64,000 bases of DNA from Crocosphaera sp. (GTDB taxonomy: Bacteria > Cyanobacteriota > Cyanobacteriia > Cyanobacteriales > Microcystaceae), in contig NZ_JASJEB010000006.1 of the NCBI RefSeq assembly GCF_030064895.1, positions 46,842 to 110,841 on the forward strand. The letters run 5' to 3'. Of the stretch, positions 19,201 through 27,399 are shown in pieces. Under the pieces are notes generated by a model that ran no database searches, was not told the DNA's origin, and worked only from the letters and a program-made list of their open reading frames with translations. Made by a program: the position numbers and the translations under genes. Position 1 is the first letter of the stretch. Every line of letters begins with the position of its first letter.

Positions 19201-20164
19201 ATCCTCCTTATTGGGAAGAAAAGTTGTCGATATCTTTCCTCCTGAGTTATCTACTTTGCTAGAAAAGAAAGAATTACAAGAACAAGAAGTGGTGACAATG
19301 GAAGTTCCTTTGGCTAAGGGCGTGGGTCAAGCTTTAGCCAGTAATATTATTAAGGAATCAGAAGGGGGTAGTCAAGAATTTCTTGGAGTGGTTATTTTAA
19401 TTCGAGATATTACTAAAGAACGGGAAATAGAAGAGATGAAAAAGAACTTTTTATCGATGGTTTCCCACGAGTTAAGAACTCCTTTAACTTCTATTGTTGG
19501 CTTTTCTTCTTTGGTTCGCGATAAACTCAATGAGCTAATTTTTCCTCAGATAGAAAACCCAGATAGCCAAACAAGCAAAACCATGGATCGCATTCAACAA
19601 AATTTAGACATTGTGGTATCGGAAGGGGAAAGATTGAGCAACTTGGTCAATGACTTTCTGGACATGACAAAAATTGAGTCTGGGAAAATAACTTTGAATC
19701 TATTTCCCGTTAAACCTAGTACGATTTTGAGTTGGGCGATCGCTTCTACTATGCCTTTATTTGATACCTCTCCTGTGGAATTAATAGAAGACTTTTCTCC
19801 GGATTTACCGACTATTTTAGGGGATGAAGACCGCCTGATTCAAGTCCTTGTAAATTTGATTTCTAATAGCTTTAAATTTACGGAAAAGGGTTCAGTAACT
19901 TGTCATGCAGAAGTAGATCACAACGACCTATTGATTTCTATCATAGACACGGGTATTGGAATTGCAGAAAATGATTATAGAAAGGTTTTCAAGCCATTTC
20001 AACAGGTAGGTAATATGTTAACCAACAAACCGAAAGGAACAGGGTTAGGTTTATCTATTTCTCAGCAAATTGTCGAACAGCATGGAGGGAAAATTTGGTG
20101 TACTAGCAAGGTCGGAAAAGGTACAACATTCTTTGTCAGTCTCCCCTTAAAACAAGAGAATTAA
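16232..20164 (+). CDS. Five-GAF hybrid sensor histidine kinase, CBCR-like GAFs
   Basis: A 1310-residue soluble sensor kinase. Five GAF-type domains lie at about 12-160, 185-360, 400-560, 580-740 and 780-940, then a PAS domain (about 952-1065), HisKA with phospho-acceptor His1079 (SMVSHELRTPLTSIVG), and HATPase_c with the N box around Asn1212 and G boxes DTGIGI and GTGLGLSI. GAF4 (MLDCHRQTLERF, Cys677-His678) and GAF5 (LAPCHREIYQQF, Cys875-His876) carry the Cys-His pair that attaches bilin in cyanobacteriochromes. GAF3 has Cys495-Tyr and GAF2 Asp300-Tyr. Light sensing is possible; many such GAFs do not bind bilin. A receiver gene follows 120 bases downstream. Confidence 0.9.
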   Translation: MSTHSLDQQIVKQRLIEIIRKIHECVELAKLRHLIATELKALLKVDRVLIHELREELDEVKTPPSDRADRYANSVPKSLEEVYHSNLQSTLMISENWEHSLEIGGEITQIFIPIVSKRREWGILVIEHKSKLRPWELEDSKLVQEVVFHISIAVEHHRMYQEEQKQKRILNLAVERVAEEHITIAGIIDKIRRSLDIKTILRTTTAETRKFFQCDRVAIYRFNTDHSGEFIAESVAEGWRSLRKNSPQDVDNQGEEYCTNLWDNLEFSDTYLEGTAAKTFNPEDLFRVCDDIYEAGFSQDYVQLLEKYQVQAYIFVAIYKNSTLWGLLAICQNSSPRHWETREINFMVQLGVNLAIALQQGELLARTQEQEKQLQTALETALKQQTDTLLKINQKERALGRVIDKIRQTLDLKTIFQTAATEMQQLLRVEHIAIYRFDKSYGGEFIFESDPGDFTSLVGKSWNDDYLQETQGGRFQNNQPCIIDDVRRENNVSQCYLAALEGFLVRSLAIVPLFQGSQLWGLLAGFEHSRCRQWKTDEIKLLQRVARHLSVGLQQSFYFQQVKEYGEEQGIILEQERALLEVIDKIRRTLDLDTIFQTSVTEIRQLLKADRVCIFRFDPGSEFALAELISEDVADEYPSCLKAQVEDHCFAKQKETFFKQNHIFTIDDISKANMLDCHRQTLERFNVKANLVAPLLMGKRLWGLLCIHQCSGPRHWKTREKGFITKIATHLSVGIQQAALLKDSQQRARVLETTLEQVQVQKRHLGDIASQEKALSRVIERIRQSLTLEKIFASTTEEVRQMLNCDRVVVYRFWENWGGEFLYESVGPGWKPLVGEGAENTMWEDSYLQNTKGGRYRHQEIFLVRDVETADLAPCHREIYQQFQIRALMTIPVFSGEKLWGILGVYDNQQPRYWHRREINIVKQVANQLGVAIYQSNLLRRTRKQSEMLQRTLADLNAIVDNLGNGLLVVDILGKITRYNPTLQSMFQMTSSLLGRKVVDIFPPELSTLLEKKELQEQEVVTMEVPLAKGVGQALASNIIKESEGGSQEFLGVVILIRDITKEREIEEMKKNFLSMVSHELRTPLTSIVGFSSLVRDKLNELIFPQIENPDSQTSKTMDRIQQNLDIVVSEGERLSNLVNDFLDMTKIESGKITLNLFPVKPSTILSWAIASTMPLFDTSPVELIEDFSPDLPTILGDEDRLIQVLVNLISNSFKFTEKGSVTCHAEVDHNDLLISIIDTGIGIAENDYRKVFKPFQQVGNMLTNKPKGTGLGLSISQQIVEQHGGKIWCTSKVGKGTTFFVSLPLKQEN

Positions 20165-20254
20165 AATTTTCAAATAACAAAATTTTAAATTGACAATTGA
20201 TTAATTCTTGGAATGATAATTAAACACCAAAGGAGAGATTTTTAAGTAAATTAA

Positions 20255-20275
20255 TTATCCATAATCCATTATTAA
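20255..20275. repeat. Heptamer array TTATCCA/TAATCCA
   Basis: Three consecutive 7-base units (TTATCCA, TAATCCA, TTATTAA) end 9 bases before the start of the response regulator gene. The same family, in the opposite sense (TAATGGA), occurs at the end of the glutaredoxin gene near 37800. Confidence 0.6.
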
Positions 20276-20284
20276 ATTATTACA

Positions 20285-20671
20285 ATGAAAAAAATTTTAA
20301 TTGTTGATGATGAACCCAATATTGTTATTTTGATGGAGCAAATTTTAGAAGAGTTAGAAGATGAAGGTGTATCAATTTTAACAGCAAAAAATGGAGAAGA
20401 AGCGTTAGAAACGATTAAAAAAGAACAACCTAACTTAGTATTTTTGGATGTAATGATGCCTTATATCAGTGGTCTAGAAGTTTGTGAAACAATAAAAAAA
20501 GACGATTATCTGTCCAATATTTATATTATTCTCTTAACGGCTAGAGGACAAAGCTTTGATGAGGCAAATGGGTTCAAAGCTGGTGCTGATCTTTATATAA
20601 CTAAACCGTTTCGTCCTAAAGACGTATTACTCAAGTCTAAAGAAATTCTGGGAATTGATCAGGTATCATAA
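20285..20671 (+). CDS. CheY-like single-domain response regulator
   Basis: A 128-residue receiver domain with no output domain. The acidic pocket is VDDEPN, the phospho-acceptor Asp55 (LVFLDVMMPY), the conserved Thr lies in LLTARG and Lys107 in YITKPF. It lies 120 bases after the multi-GAF kinase in the same direction, so it is probably its phosphorylation target. An output partner is not visible. Confidence 0.92.
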   Translation: MKKILIVDDEPNIVILMEQILEELEDEGVSILTAKNGEEALETIKKEQPNLVFLDVMMPYISGLEVCETIKKDDYLSNIYIILLTARGQSFDEANGFKAGADLYITKPFRPKDVLLKSKEILGIDQVS

Positions 20672-21577
20672 AGATTCAACATTTTTATGAACTATTAAAC
20701 CTAAATTTCGGGCTAAAGTTTTACTTTTCCATGAGTGCCTTTTTATTTTTGCCTTTACCCGAAAGGGTGCGGTAATTTGAAACTCTCACCGTTCAACTAC
20801 GCTGTAAGGGGAATCCAAGGCGCAAAAATATGATATAAGTATTTATAACAGTTCTTAACATTTTTATATATGTAAACTATTTATAGCAGAGGGTAAACCA
20901 TCCCCCGAACCCCTCCCAGGAGGGAAGAGGGAAGAGGAGAATAGGAGGCAAAACCTTTCTCTGATGGGTTTCCAGTAGCTAGACTGTCTTAAACTTTGGT
21001 TAGACTGCTATATAGGGTTTCTCGGACTCATGAGGTACATCTTGATTTTATTTTCTGTTCCCTGTTACCTAAGAGTAAACACTCCTGTACCTCACAAATG
21101 TGAGAACTGCTATATCCCTCTTTCATCACTTTCGGAACCACCTTGTTAATTCTAAGTCCTAAAAACCTTTGATAATAAGCGATCGCTAACTTTTTTCTGA
21201 TAATAACTCAAATTTTTGATTTCTATTAAATATTTGGACAAAAATAAACGTTATAGTTGAGAAGAGGCAGGATTAGGGTTACCGCTATGTTTACAAATGT
21301 TTAAACAGTGGGCTTTATATATGTCCGACTACTTAGTTAGTGATCGCTGAAAAGCTTACCCAGAAAGAGGTACAGAGTCTAACTTCTATCTGGTCTTCCC
21401 CCAGAGTCATGAAAGAGGGATATATAGTTAATTCAAATAGAAATGAGACAAAACGTGCCTACTGTGTACCTACTGTATTGTCACCATAGTGAGCAGGATG
21501 CTCACACTACTCTGTCTCAAACTTATTTGAAACGACTATATCTGACTACTGAATGATTCCATACTTATTATTCAAAT
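20672..21577. other. Long intergenic region with repeats and hairpins
   Basis: This 906-base stretch contains no convincing gene. It holds a candidate folded element at 20746-20828 (listed separately) and a GGGAAGA heptamer array at 20922-20942. A direct repeat ACTGCTATAT occurs at 21004 and 21106 and brackets an inverted TGAGGTACA/TGTACCTCA. Inside that bracket is a CTGTTCC-CTGTTAC heptamer pair (21055-21068), also found at 47024. A HIP1 site lies near 21180. Several short palindromes suggest decayed mobile DNA. Confidence 0.6.
20746..20828 (+). ncRNA. Candidate folded RNA element
   Basis: An outer stem pairs TTTTTGCCTT (20746-20755) with AAGGC-GC-AAAAA (20817-20828), leaving two bulged bases. 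Inside, ACCC-GAAA-GGGT (20757-20768) forms a GNRA tetraloop hairpin, followed at once by GCGGT/ACCGT (20769-20773 with 20788-20792). It begins about 75 bases after the response regulator stop. It matches no riboswitch I know. It could be a small RNA, a 3' UTR element or a piece of a transposon end. Confidence 0.35.
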
Positions 21578-22993
21578 ATGATTCAAGTTAAATTAAAGAA
21601 GTTACTCAGGAAACGCGACCTTAGTTCCTTGTTAGAGAGTTTCAGGGAAACATTGAATCTATCGTTTTTTATTAGTGATTCCCAAGAAAATGTACTTTGG
21701 GGTAATTTTGATAAAAGTTATGATTGTCATTATCCTATTATAGTTGATGAGCAAATTGTAGGTAGGATTCAAGGGAAAACCAATAAGATTAATGCTGTGT
21801 GTCAGATGTTGAACTATATTGCTAATGAAGAATTAAATAAAAAATTATTAGCGGCTGATACATTGGAAAGATATGAAGAAATTTATTTTTTATCTAGTAT
21901 TTCTCATCAACTTTCAAAGTGTTTAACCTTTGAAGAAATAATGGAAATTCTTACAAGGGAAACGAATAAGTTGCTAAAAAGTTCACAAGTTTCTGTTAAA
22001 TTATTAAACGAAAAAGGAGAGTTGAATATTTTTTCTTATTCACATCAAGAAAAAGAGTTGAAGAAAAGTCAAGGAACTATTGAAAGCATCAGTGGTTATG
22101 TCTTACGGTCTGGAAAAGCAGAAATTGTCAATAATGTCAATGAAGATTGTCGATATATACCTTCAGATAATAACATAAAGTCTGTTATTTGTGCGCCTCT
22201 AAAAGTCCAAAATCAAACTATCGGAGTCATTAAAGTTAGTCATCATGAATTTATTAAATATACCAGCGAACAATTGAAATTATTTACCGCATTAACTGCT
22301 CAATCTGCTATTGCTATTCAGAACGGTCAACATCGTGATAAATTGATAGAGTATTCTCAGAATTTAGAACAAAAAGTTATTAAACGAACTGAAGAGTTAG
22401 AAAAGTCTAAACAAAAACTACAAGTATCTAATCAAAAGTTAAAGAAAGCAACGAAAAAATTAAAGTATTTAGCTACAGTTGATGAACTCACCCAAGTATA
22501 TAATCGACGATATTTTAATGACTATTTAGAGCAAGAATGGCGAAGATTAGTAAGAGGAAGAGGAGATATTTCTTTGATTCTCTGTGATATAGATTATTTT
22601 AAACTTTATAATGATTATTATCATCATCAAGCTGGAGATGAATGTTTATATCAAGTCGCTCACTGTTTGAAAAATTTTGTTAGAAGGTCAACAGATGTAG
22701 TAGCAAGGTTTGGAGGGGAAGAGTTTGTCATTATTCTTTCTAATACTAACCGTTTCGGTGCGAAAAAAGTAGCGGAAAAACTTTGCCAAGCTGTTGAATC
22801 TTTAAAGATTCCTCACTACCATTCTCAGTGTAGTCCTTATGTTACTATGAGTTTAGGAGTTGCTACTACTATACCCACCTCACAAGGTTCTCCTGAAAGG
22901 TTAATTGAAGCTGCTGATAAAGCACTTTATCAAGCTAAACTTAAGGGCAGAAATTGTTTTTCTCTGGCTGAGTTTATTCCTGTAATTATTTAA
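21578..22993 (+). CDS. GAF-GGDEF diguanylate cyclase
   Basis: A 471-residue protein. Residues about 1-85 are an unrecognised N-terminal domain. A GAF domain spans about 100-250 (GYVLRSGKAEIVNNV ... ICAPLKVQNQTIGVIKV) and a coiled coil about 255-300. The GGDEF domain follows, with the active-site motif GGEEF at 379-383. The product-inhibition site RSTD (370-373) lies five residues before it, so both synthesis of c-di-GMP and feedback control look intact. It probably responds to a ligand at the GAF domain. Its stop codon overlaps the stop of the convergent gene by four bases. Confidence 0.92.
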   Translation: MIQVKLKKLLRKRDLSSLLESFRETLNLSFFISDSQENVLWGNFDKSYDCHYPIIVDEQIVGRIQGKTNKINAVCQMLNYIANEELNKKLLAADTLERYEEIYFLSSISHQLSKCLTFEEIMEILTRETNKLLKSSQVSVKLLNEKGELNIFSYSHQEKELKKSQGTIESISGYVLRSGKAEIVNNVNEDCRYIPSDNNIKSVICAPLKVQNQTIGVIKVSHHEFIKYTSEQLKLFTALTAQSAIAIQNGQHRDKLIEYSQNLEQKVIKRTEELEKSKQKLQVSNQKLKKATKKLKYLATVDELTQVYNRRYFNDYLEQEWRRLVRGRGDISLILCDIDYFKLYNDYYHHQAGDECLYQVAHCLKNFVRRSTDVVARFGGEEFVIILSNTNRFGAKKVAEKLCQAVESLKIPHYHSQCSPYVTMSLGVATTIPTSQGSPERLIEAADKALYQAKLKGRNCFSLAEFIPVII

Positions 22994-24885
22994 GATTTTG
23001 GCCAAACTTTTTCCTTATTAATTGGTTGTTCTTCTCCTGGGGGGACTGTTCTTTCTTCCATGAAGTAAATTTCGAGACTTTCTAACTTTTGATCAGGAGG
23101 ATGGTTATTGTTCCATTCTCGAATTAAGTAGTCAACAAAATGGGGATAAAGTTTTTGGCCAATGGCACGATTCAGGTTAATATAATAGACACGCCATTGA
23201 ATGGTTTGATATATTTCTCGGCGTTGTTTCAAGGTGGGTTTATCCCAAGATATGGGACTATTTTTATCAAGAAGGTTGACTGTTTCTCCATTGTTTAATT
23301 TTCCTATAATAACGTGCCATCCGTCATCTCTCGGTGGTGCAGGAGCAAAAATACTCCAAGATTGATCTAAACGGGTTAAATAACCAAGAATATTAATGCG
23401 TTGAAAGGTACGACGGTTTAACAAGTTACGGGTGAACAAAACCCAGTCTTTTTTGTTATTATTACGATACTCTGGATTACGTGCCACGGTTTGCTCTACA
23501 AACCCTTTTAAATTCCAGATAGTTGTTAATAATAATAACAATAATACAACTAGATTAAAAGGAGAAGAAGATTGAACAGTTAAAGGACGAAACTTAAACG
23601 GTTTGGTAAAGTTTCCTGCAACTTTGCGGTTAGAAGCAATCATTTCATAGAACTTTGTTCCCCCATTCATCATGGGTTTCCAACGTAATAGAGGTTCTAA
23701 TAAAAAGAGAATAGGAGAAAGACTAACTACATAAGCGATCGCCTCAAATTTATAATGACGTTTCTCTTGCCAATCTACCACAACCCAAGAATTTTTTTCT
23801 AACATATCTTCGTAGATAGATTCGTATCCTTGTGCTTCTAGTAAAGGGGTTCCTGGTAAGATTAATAAGGTACGAATTCCATGCACTACTTTCTTACAAA
23901 AACCACAATCTTTATCGTAGTAAATAGTTAATCCTGTTCTGGGTTTAGTGCTAACTTTTTGGTGCAGTTTATCCCACACTTCTGTTGGTAATAATGCTAA
24001 CCAATTAATAATACTGAGGTAACTTAAAACCCCAATAGCAAAACATAATTCAAAGCCAATATGTAGAAGAATAAAAGAAATGATAGTTAGACAACGAAAG
24101 AAGCTAGTGCGAATAGGAATAAAAATTAAAAACGGTCCTATCCATTCAAAAATTAATGCTCCAAATGTGAGTATTTGTAGAATAGGAATGGGAAAACCTA
24201 AGAGAAAATGACCAAATTCAGTGGCATATTGATCGAAGTGAAGAGAATAATAAACTGCATCACCATCGGGCCACCAAAGTTCACTTTTTGTTTTATAAGC
24301 TGCTGACCAAGTATAAATAAATATTAGTTGTACCATGAAGGCCAATGTAGCTATATTCATGACCTTTTTTGGTAATGGTTTTGGATTAGAATTGAAAGCA
24401 CTATCGATAGAATAGGAACAACCTAACGGTAAAAACATCGACCAGAAAAGCATAGCCCGCAAAACGTCATCCCCGGCAAAAATTAAAGCAGGATTACGAT
24501 TTTGTAGGGAAATATTTAACGCCCAAACCGCAATAACTGCCAGTCTAGTGCGATAGCCAACTAATAAGAACAAACAAAGAATAAAAGCGATGATAAATAA
24601 AAGAACTTGAAACCATAAACCATCATGTAGTAAATTAAATGACCAGTACCAAGAATTTAGTAAGGAATTTGGTGCTTTTTGAAGGGCAATAAAAGAAGCG
24701 AATAAATTAGTATGTAAGGCTTCTCTAGGCAGTACACCTTGATCAGTATAATGTGCGGAAACACCTCTAAAACGGCTCAATAAATCCGCCATAACTACTA
24801 AGGCTAAACCGATCCTGAAAACGGCCAAAGAGCGCAAATCTAAACCGAAAATATTAGTTAGTTTTGATAACTTTTTTTGATTCAT
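22990..24885 (-). CDS. HTTM membrane protein fused to a DCC thiol-oxidoreductase domain
   Basis: A 631-residue fusion. The N-terminal part (about 1-310) has several membrane helices and matches the HTTM family, related to vitamin-K-dependent gamma-carboxylase (LAVFRIGLALVVMADLL, then NPALIFAGDDVLRAMLFWSMFLPLG). From about 317 comes a DCC1/DUF393 thioredoxin-like domain, TGLTIYYDKDCGFCKKVVHG, with the redox pair CGFC. A further helix and a soluble tail with IFAPAPPRDDGWHV follow. The reaction is unknown; HTTM proteins are mostly uncharacterised. The gene starts one base after the stop of the SGNH-like gene upstream, so the two are translated as one unit. Confidence 0.85.
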   Translation of the reverse strand: MNQKKLSKLTNIFGLDLRSLAVFRIGLALVVMADLLSRFRGVSAHYTDQGVLPREALHTNLFASFIALQKAPNSLLNSWYWSFNLLHDGLWFQVLLFIIAFILCLFLLVGYRTRLAVIAVWALNISLQNRNPALIFAGDDVLRAMLFWSMFLPLGCSYSIDSAFNSNPKPLPKKVMNIATLAFMVQLIFIYTWSAAYKTKSELWWPDGDAVYYSLHFDQYATEFGHFLLGFPIPILQILTFGALIFEWIGPFLIFIPIRTSFFRCLTIISFILLHIGFELCFAIGVLSYLSIINWLALLPTEVWDKLHQKVSTKPRTGLTIYYDKDCGFCKKVVHGIRTLLILPGTPLLEAQGYESIYEDMLEKNSWVVVDWQEKRHYKFEAIAYVVSLSPILFLLEPLLRWKPMMNGGTKFYEMIASNRKVAGNFTKPFKFRPLTVQSSSPFNLVVLLLLLLTTIWNLKGFVEQTVARNPEYRNNNKKDWVLFTRNLLNRRTFQRINILGYLTRLDQSWSIFAPAPPRDDGWHVIIGKLNNGETVNLLDKNSPISWDKPTLKQRREIYQTIQWRVYYINLNRAIGQKLYPHFVDYLIREWNNNHPPDQKLESLEIYFMEERTVPPGEEQPINKEKVWPKS

Positions 24886-24886
24886 A

Positions 24887-25819
24887 TCAGTTATTAATTG
24901 TGTTGATAACCGGTTTTAATTGCTCGGCTAATTGTTCTGAGCGCAGTTTTCTCGCTTCAAAAACAAGGTGATGATGAGTATCAGCAAACAAACTAGAATC
25001 CTTCTTCAAATTGTAATCGTTTTTATCATACACAAGAGGAGCAATTTTGCTTAATTTGTTGGCAATATCTTCCATATTTGATAAGTTTTTTTCATCGTGA
25101 CTTGCATAAACCCAAGGCAAAGATAAAATTAAAGTAGCATCTTTGGCCTCGACTTCTTGGCGAAACTGTTCAATTCTTTTAACTGCATGGGGAGAAATGG
25201 ATTTATGAATTTTCCATTGCCACCATTTTCCCTGACGATATTTAACCGTGGTGGGATCACCCTTTTCCGTCAAAGGTTCGGAATAGTAACCCGTAAAACG
25301 GCCTTTTTCTACTAGATCTACCGCAGATTTAGTGATGGGTCTGAGACTAGGAACTCCCTGCATCCAGATGGTTTCTAGTAACTGTTGCGGAGGAACTCCA
25401 CCGAGTCCTGGCCTTCCAGTGGCCACTCCAAAGGGGGCTGATCTTTCCAATAAACCATCCTCATCCAGTAAAATTAGGTCTTCAGGAATCAAAAGAACCA
25501 TGTCTCCAGGACGCACGGCCTTAAGAATACTGGGTAAGATAACATTTAAGCCCACAGGACCGTCTAAACCCATGTTGAGGACGGGAATACCTAACTTTTC
25601 TGATAAAACCTCGGAGTCAACGGCATGATGGGCCCCAGAACCCCCTAAAATTAATAGTCGAGGAGAGTCTTGAACTTGTGCTGCTAGGGACATTTTTTCA
25701 AAATACATCCCCCGTAAGAAGCTTAATTCGCCACCATAATAGACATTATAGATGAAGCCCAATGACCAAGCGGCCGTTGCTGCGATCGCCCAAGGAGCTA
25801 ATTTGAAAAGTTTCTGCAT
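24887..25819 (-). CDS. SGNH-like membrane-anchored protein (third paralogue)
   Basis: A 310-residue protein with an N-terminal hydrophobic anchor (about residues 9-27). It shares a plan with the two genes near 8.7 and 9.8 kb: PRLLILGGSGAHHAVDSE (Ser61) against PRLIMIGGSNLSFGINS, then NMGLDGPVGL, a PGDMVLLIPED strand, and a C-terminal ADTHHHLVFEARKLRSEQL whose Asp280 and His284 line up with Asp283 and His287 there. This fits an exported SGNH hydrolase or acyltransferase fold. Its coding partner is the HTTM-DCC protein, not an MBOAT. Function unknown. Confidence 0.7.
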   Translation of the reverse strand: MQKLFKLAPWAIAATAAWSLGFIYNVYYGGELSFLRGMYFEKMSLAAQVQDSPRLLILGGSGAHHAVDSEVLSEKLGIPVLNMGLDGPVGLNVILPSILKAVRPGDMVLLIPEDLILLDEDGLLERSAPFGVATGRPGLGGVPPQQLLETIWMQGVPSLRPITKSAVDLVEKGRFTGYYSEPLTEKGDPTTVKYRQGKWWQWKIHKSISPHAVKRIEQFRQEVEAKDATLILSLPWVYASHDEKNLSNMEDIANKLSKIAPLVYDKNDYNLKKDSSLFADTHHHLVFEARKLRSEQLAEQLKPVINTINN

Positions 25820-25953
25820 ATCTGTTTAAATTAAACTTTTTCTAATAATATACCCCCCATAACAATATGGAGGGTTAAATATTTTGTACTAATAGCCAAT
25901 GTTATCTTTAAGCTTATTGAACAGCAAGGGAGTGGGATAGAAGCATAATTAAT

Positions 25954-26886
25954 TTATGAAACTTTAGCCAATTTATGGATACTAGGAACAGAAAATTTGG
26001 TGCTTTCTTCTAAGAGATAATCAAGAAAAGCTTTAGTAATAACTGATAATTGTTTACCTCCTAAATAGGCAACGTACCAACGACGTTTAATAGGAAAATG
26101 TTCTACATCCAAAACGGTTAATTCACTATCAATTCCTTCGGAGATTAATGTATGTTGAGAAAGAACGGAAATGCCCAAACCACCTGCAATAGCTTGTTTT
26201 ATAGCTTCGTTACTACCTAATTCTAATCTGACAGGAACAGAGACTTTATGTTTATCAAAAAGGTTTTGTACAGCCCTTCTTGTTCCTGAACCCTGTTCCC
26301 TCATAATAAATTGTTCTCCATCTAAAGCGGTAATAGGAATATTATTTTTATTCGCTAAGGGATGGGTTTTTAAAGCAACTACAACTAAAGGGTTATCAAG
26401 AAAAGCTTGAGTACATAAATCTAATGCTTCTGGCGGATTACTGACGATGTAAAGATCATCTTCATTTTCTAACATTCTACGTTGAATTTGTTGATGATTT
26501 GTTACTTTTAATGATACATCTATGCCTGGATATTGCTGACAGAAAGAACCTAAAATACGAGGGATAAAATACTTGGCTGTTGTAATTACACCTAAACGTA
26601 ATTGTCCTTGTCTAGTGCCTTTTAAATCAGCGACTTTCATCTCAAAATTATCCAGCCTTTCAAAAGTTTCCTGACAAGTTTTAAGTAATTCTTGCCCTGC
26701 TTCTGTCAAATAGAGACGTTTGCCAATTTGTTCAAATAACGGAAGACCAATGGCTTTAGTTAGTTGTTTGATTTGACTGGAAACTGTGGGTTGAGTAATA
26801 AATAATTCTTCGGCCGCACGGGTAAAACTGCCATGACGTGCTGTGGCTTCAAATACCTTCAATTGGTGTAAGGTAGCTTGTATCAA
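25954..26886 (-). CDS. LysR-type regulator of the CmpR/NdhR/CbbR group
   Basis: A 310-residue LysR regulator. The N-terminal winged helix-turn-helix includes ATARHGSFTRAAEELFITQP, then TVSSQIKQLTKAIGLPLFEQ, followed by a two-lobed effector domain (GQLRLGVITTAKYFIPRIL; GSNEAIKQAIAGGLGISVLS). The sequence is closest, from memory, to cyanobacterial regulators of inorganic-carbon and NDH-1 genes (CmpR, NdhR), which sense metabolites such as 2-phosphoglycolate. I cannot decide which. The start is a TTG at 26886 with GAGGGC placed 8 bases before it; no ATG lies upstream in frame. Confidence 0.85.
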   Translation of the reverse strand: MIQATLHQLKVFEATARHGSFTRAAEELFITQPTVSSQIKQLTKAIGLPLFEQIGKRLYLTEAGQELLKTCQETFERLDNFEMKVADLKGTRQGQLRLGVITTAKYFIPRILGSFCQQYPGIDVSLKVTNHQQIQRRMLENEDDLYIVSNPPEALDLCTQAFLDNPLVVVALKTHPLANKNNIPITALDGEQFIMREQGSGTRRAVQNLFDKHKVSVPVRLELGSNEAIKQAIAGGLGISVLSQHTLISEGIDSELTVLDVEHFPIKRRWYVAYLGGKQLSVITKAFLDYLLEESTKFSVPSIHKLAKVS

Positions 26887-26949
26887 TGGTAATGCCCTCT
26901 GCTGTGCGATGTGAGTAATAAGAGGATCTTCATAATCCTCGCCTCCATC

Positions 26950-26997
26950 ATAGACTAATTTCGATAGTATATCAAGTTTAGGTTGAAATTAGTCTAT
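26950..26997. promoter_or_regulatory. 13-bp inverted repeat between lysR and the divergent gene
   Basis: ATAGACTAATTTC (26950-26962) and its perfect complement GAAATTAGTCTAT (26985-26997) are separated by 22 bases. They sit 64 bases upstream of the LysR-type gene, between it and the divergent gene at 27093. LysR regulators commonly bind such dyads beside their own gene, so this is a good operator candidate. Confidence 0.5.
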
Positions 26998-27092
26998 TGT
27001 CATCAGAGAACTTTGTAACATTAACAACTTTTTTCTCAGCCAAGTTGTTGTAAGATTCTGCAAAATACTCGTATATTTAGTAATAAATACTT

Positions 27093-27302
27093 ATGCCTAA
27101 TTCTAACTCAGAAACTTGTCCTGTATGTGGTGTGAAAATTGTTGGAGGGGATAAAGTTATTTTTTCATCGGGTCCGGTGGCAACTCGGGCGCGTTTGTGG
27201 GCAAGGGTGTGTAATTATGCCAAAAAGGGCGGATGTATTAATCAGGATCAAGAAGCTATCGGTCAAGTTCATGAGAATGATTATTATAATCCCATGAAAT
27301 GA
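27093..27302 (+). CDS. Small zinc-ribbon protein, cyanobacterial
   Basis: A 69-residue protein with a CPVCG knuckle at residues 9-13 and two further cysteines (RVCNYAKKGGCINQ), suggesting one zinc site. The rest is polar, ending ENDYYNPMK. It is divergent from the LysR-type gene and followed by a hairpin. I recognise it only as a conserved cyanobacterial small protein of unknown role. Confidence 0.7.
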   Translation: MPNSNSETCPVCGVKIVGGDKVIFSSGPVATRARLWARVCNYAKKGGCINQDQEAIGQVHENDYYNPMK

Positions 27303-27310
27303 CCTAAAAA

Positions 27311-27341
27311 AAGAGACTTTTCTCTAAAGAATAAGTCTCTT
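27311..27341. terminator. Hairpin after the zinc-ribbon gene
   Basis: AAGAGACTT (27311-27319) pairs perfectly with AAGTCTCTT (27333-27341). The A run before it gives a T run only for minus-strand transcripts; on the plus strand it is a stem without a T run, so it may end transcription in either direction weakly. Confidence 0.5.
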
Positions 27342-27399
27342 GTCTTCTGGAAAAAGCAGTTGACCGAAAAAGTGGGGGTGCAGGTTCCCCGTCCGTCTT

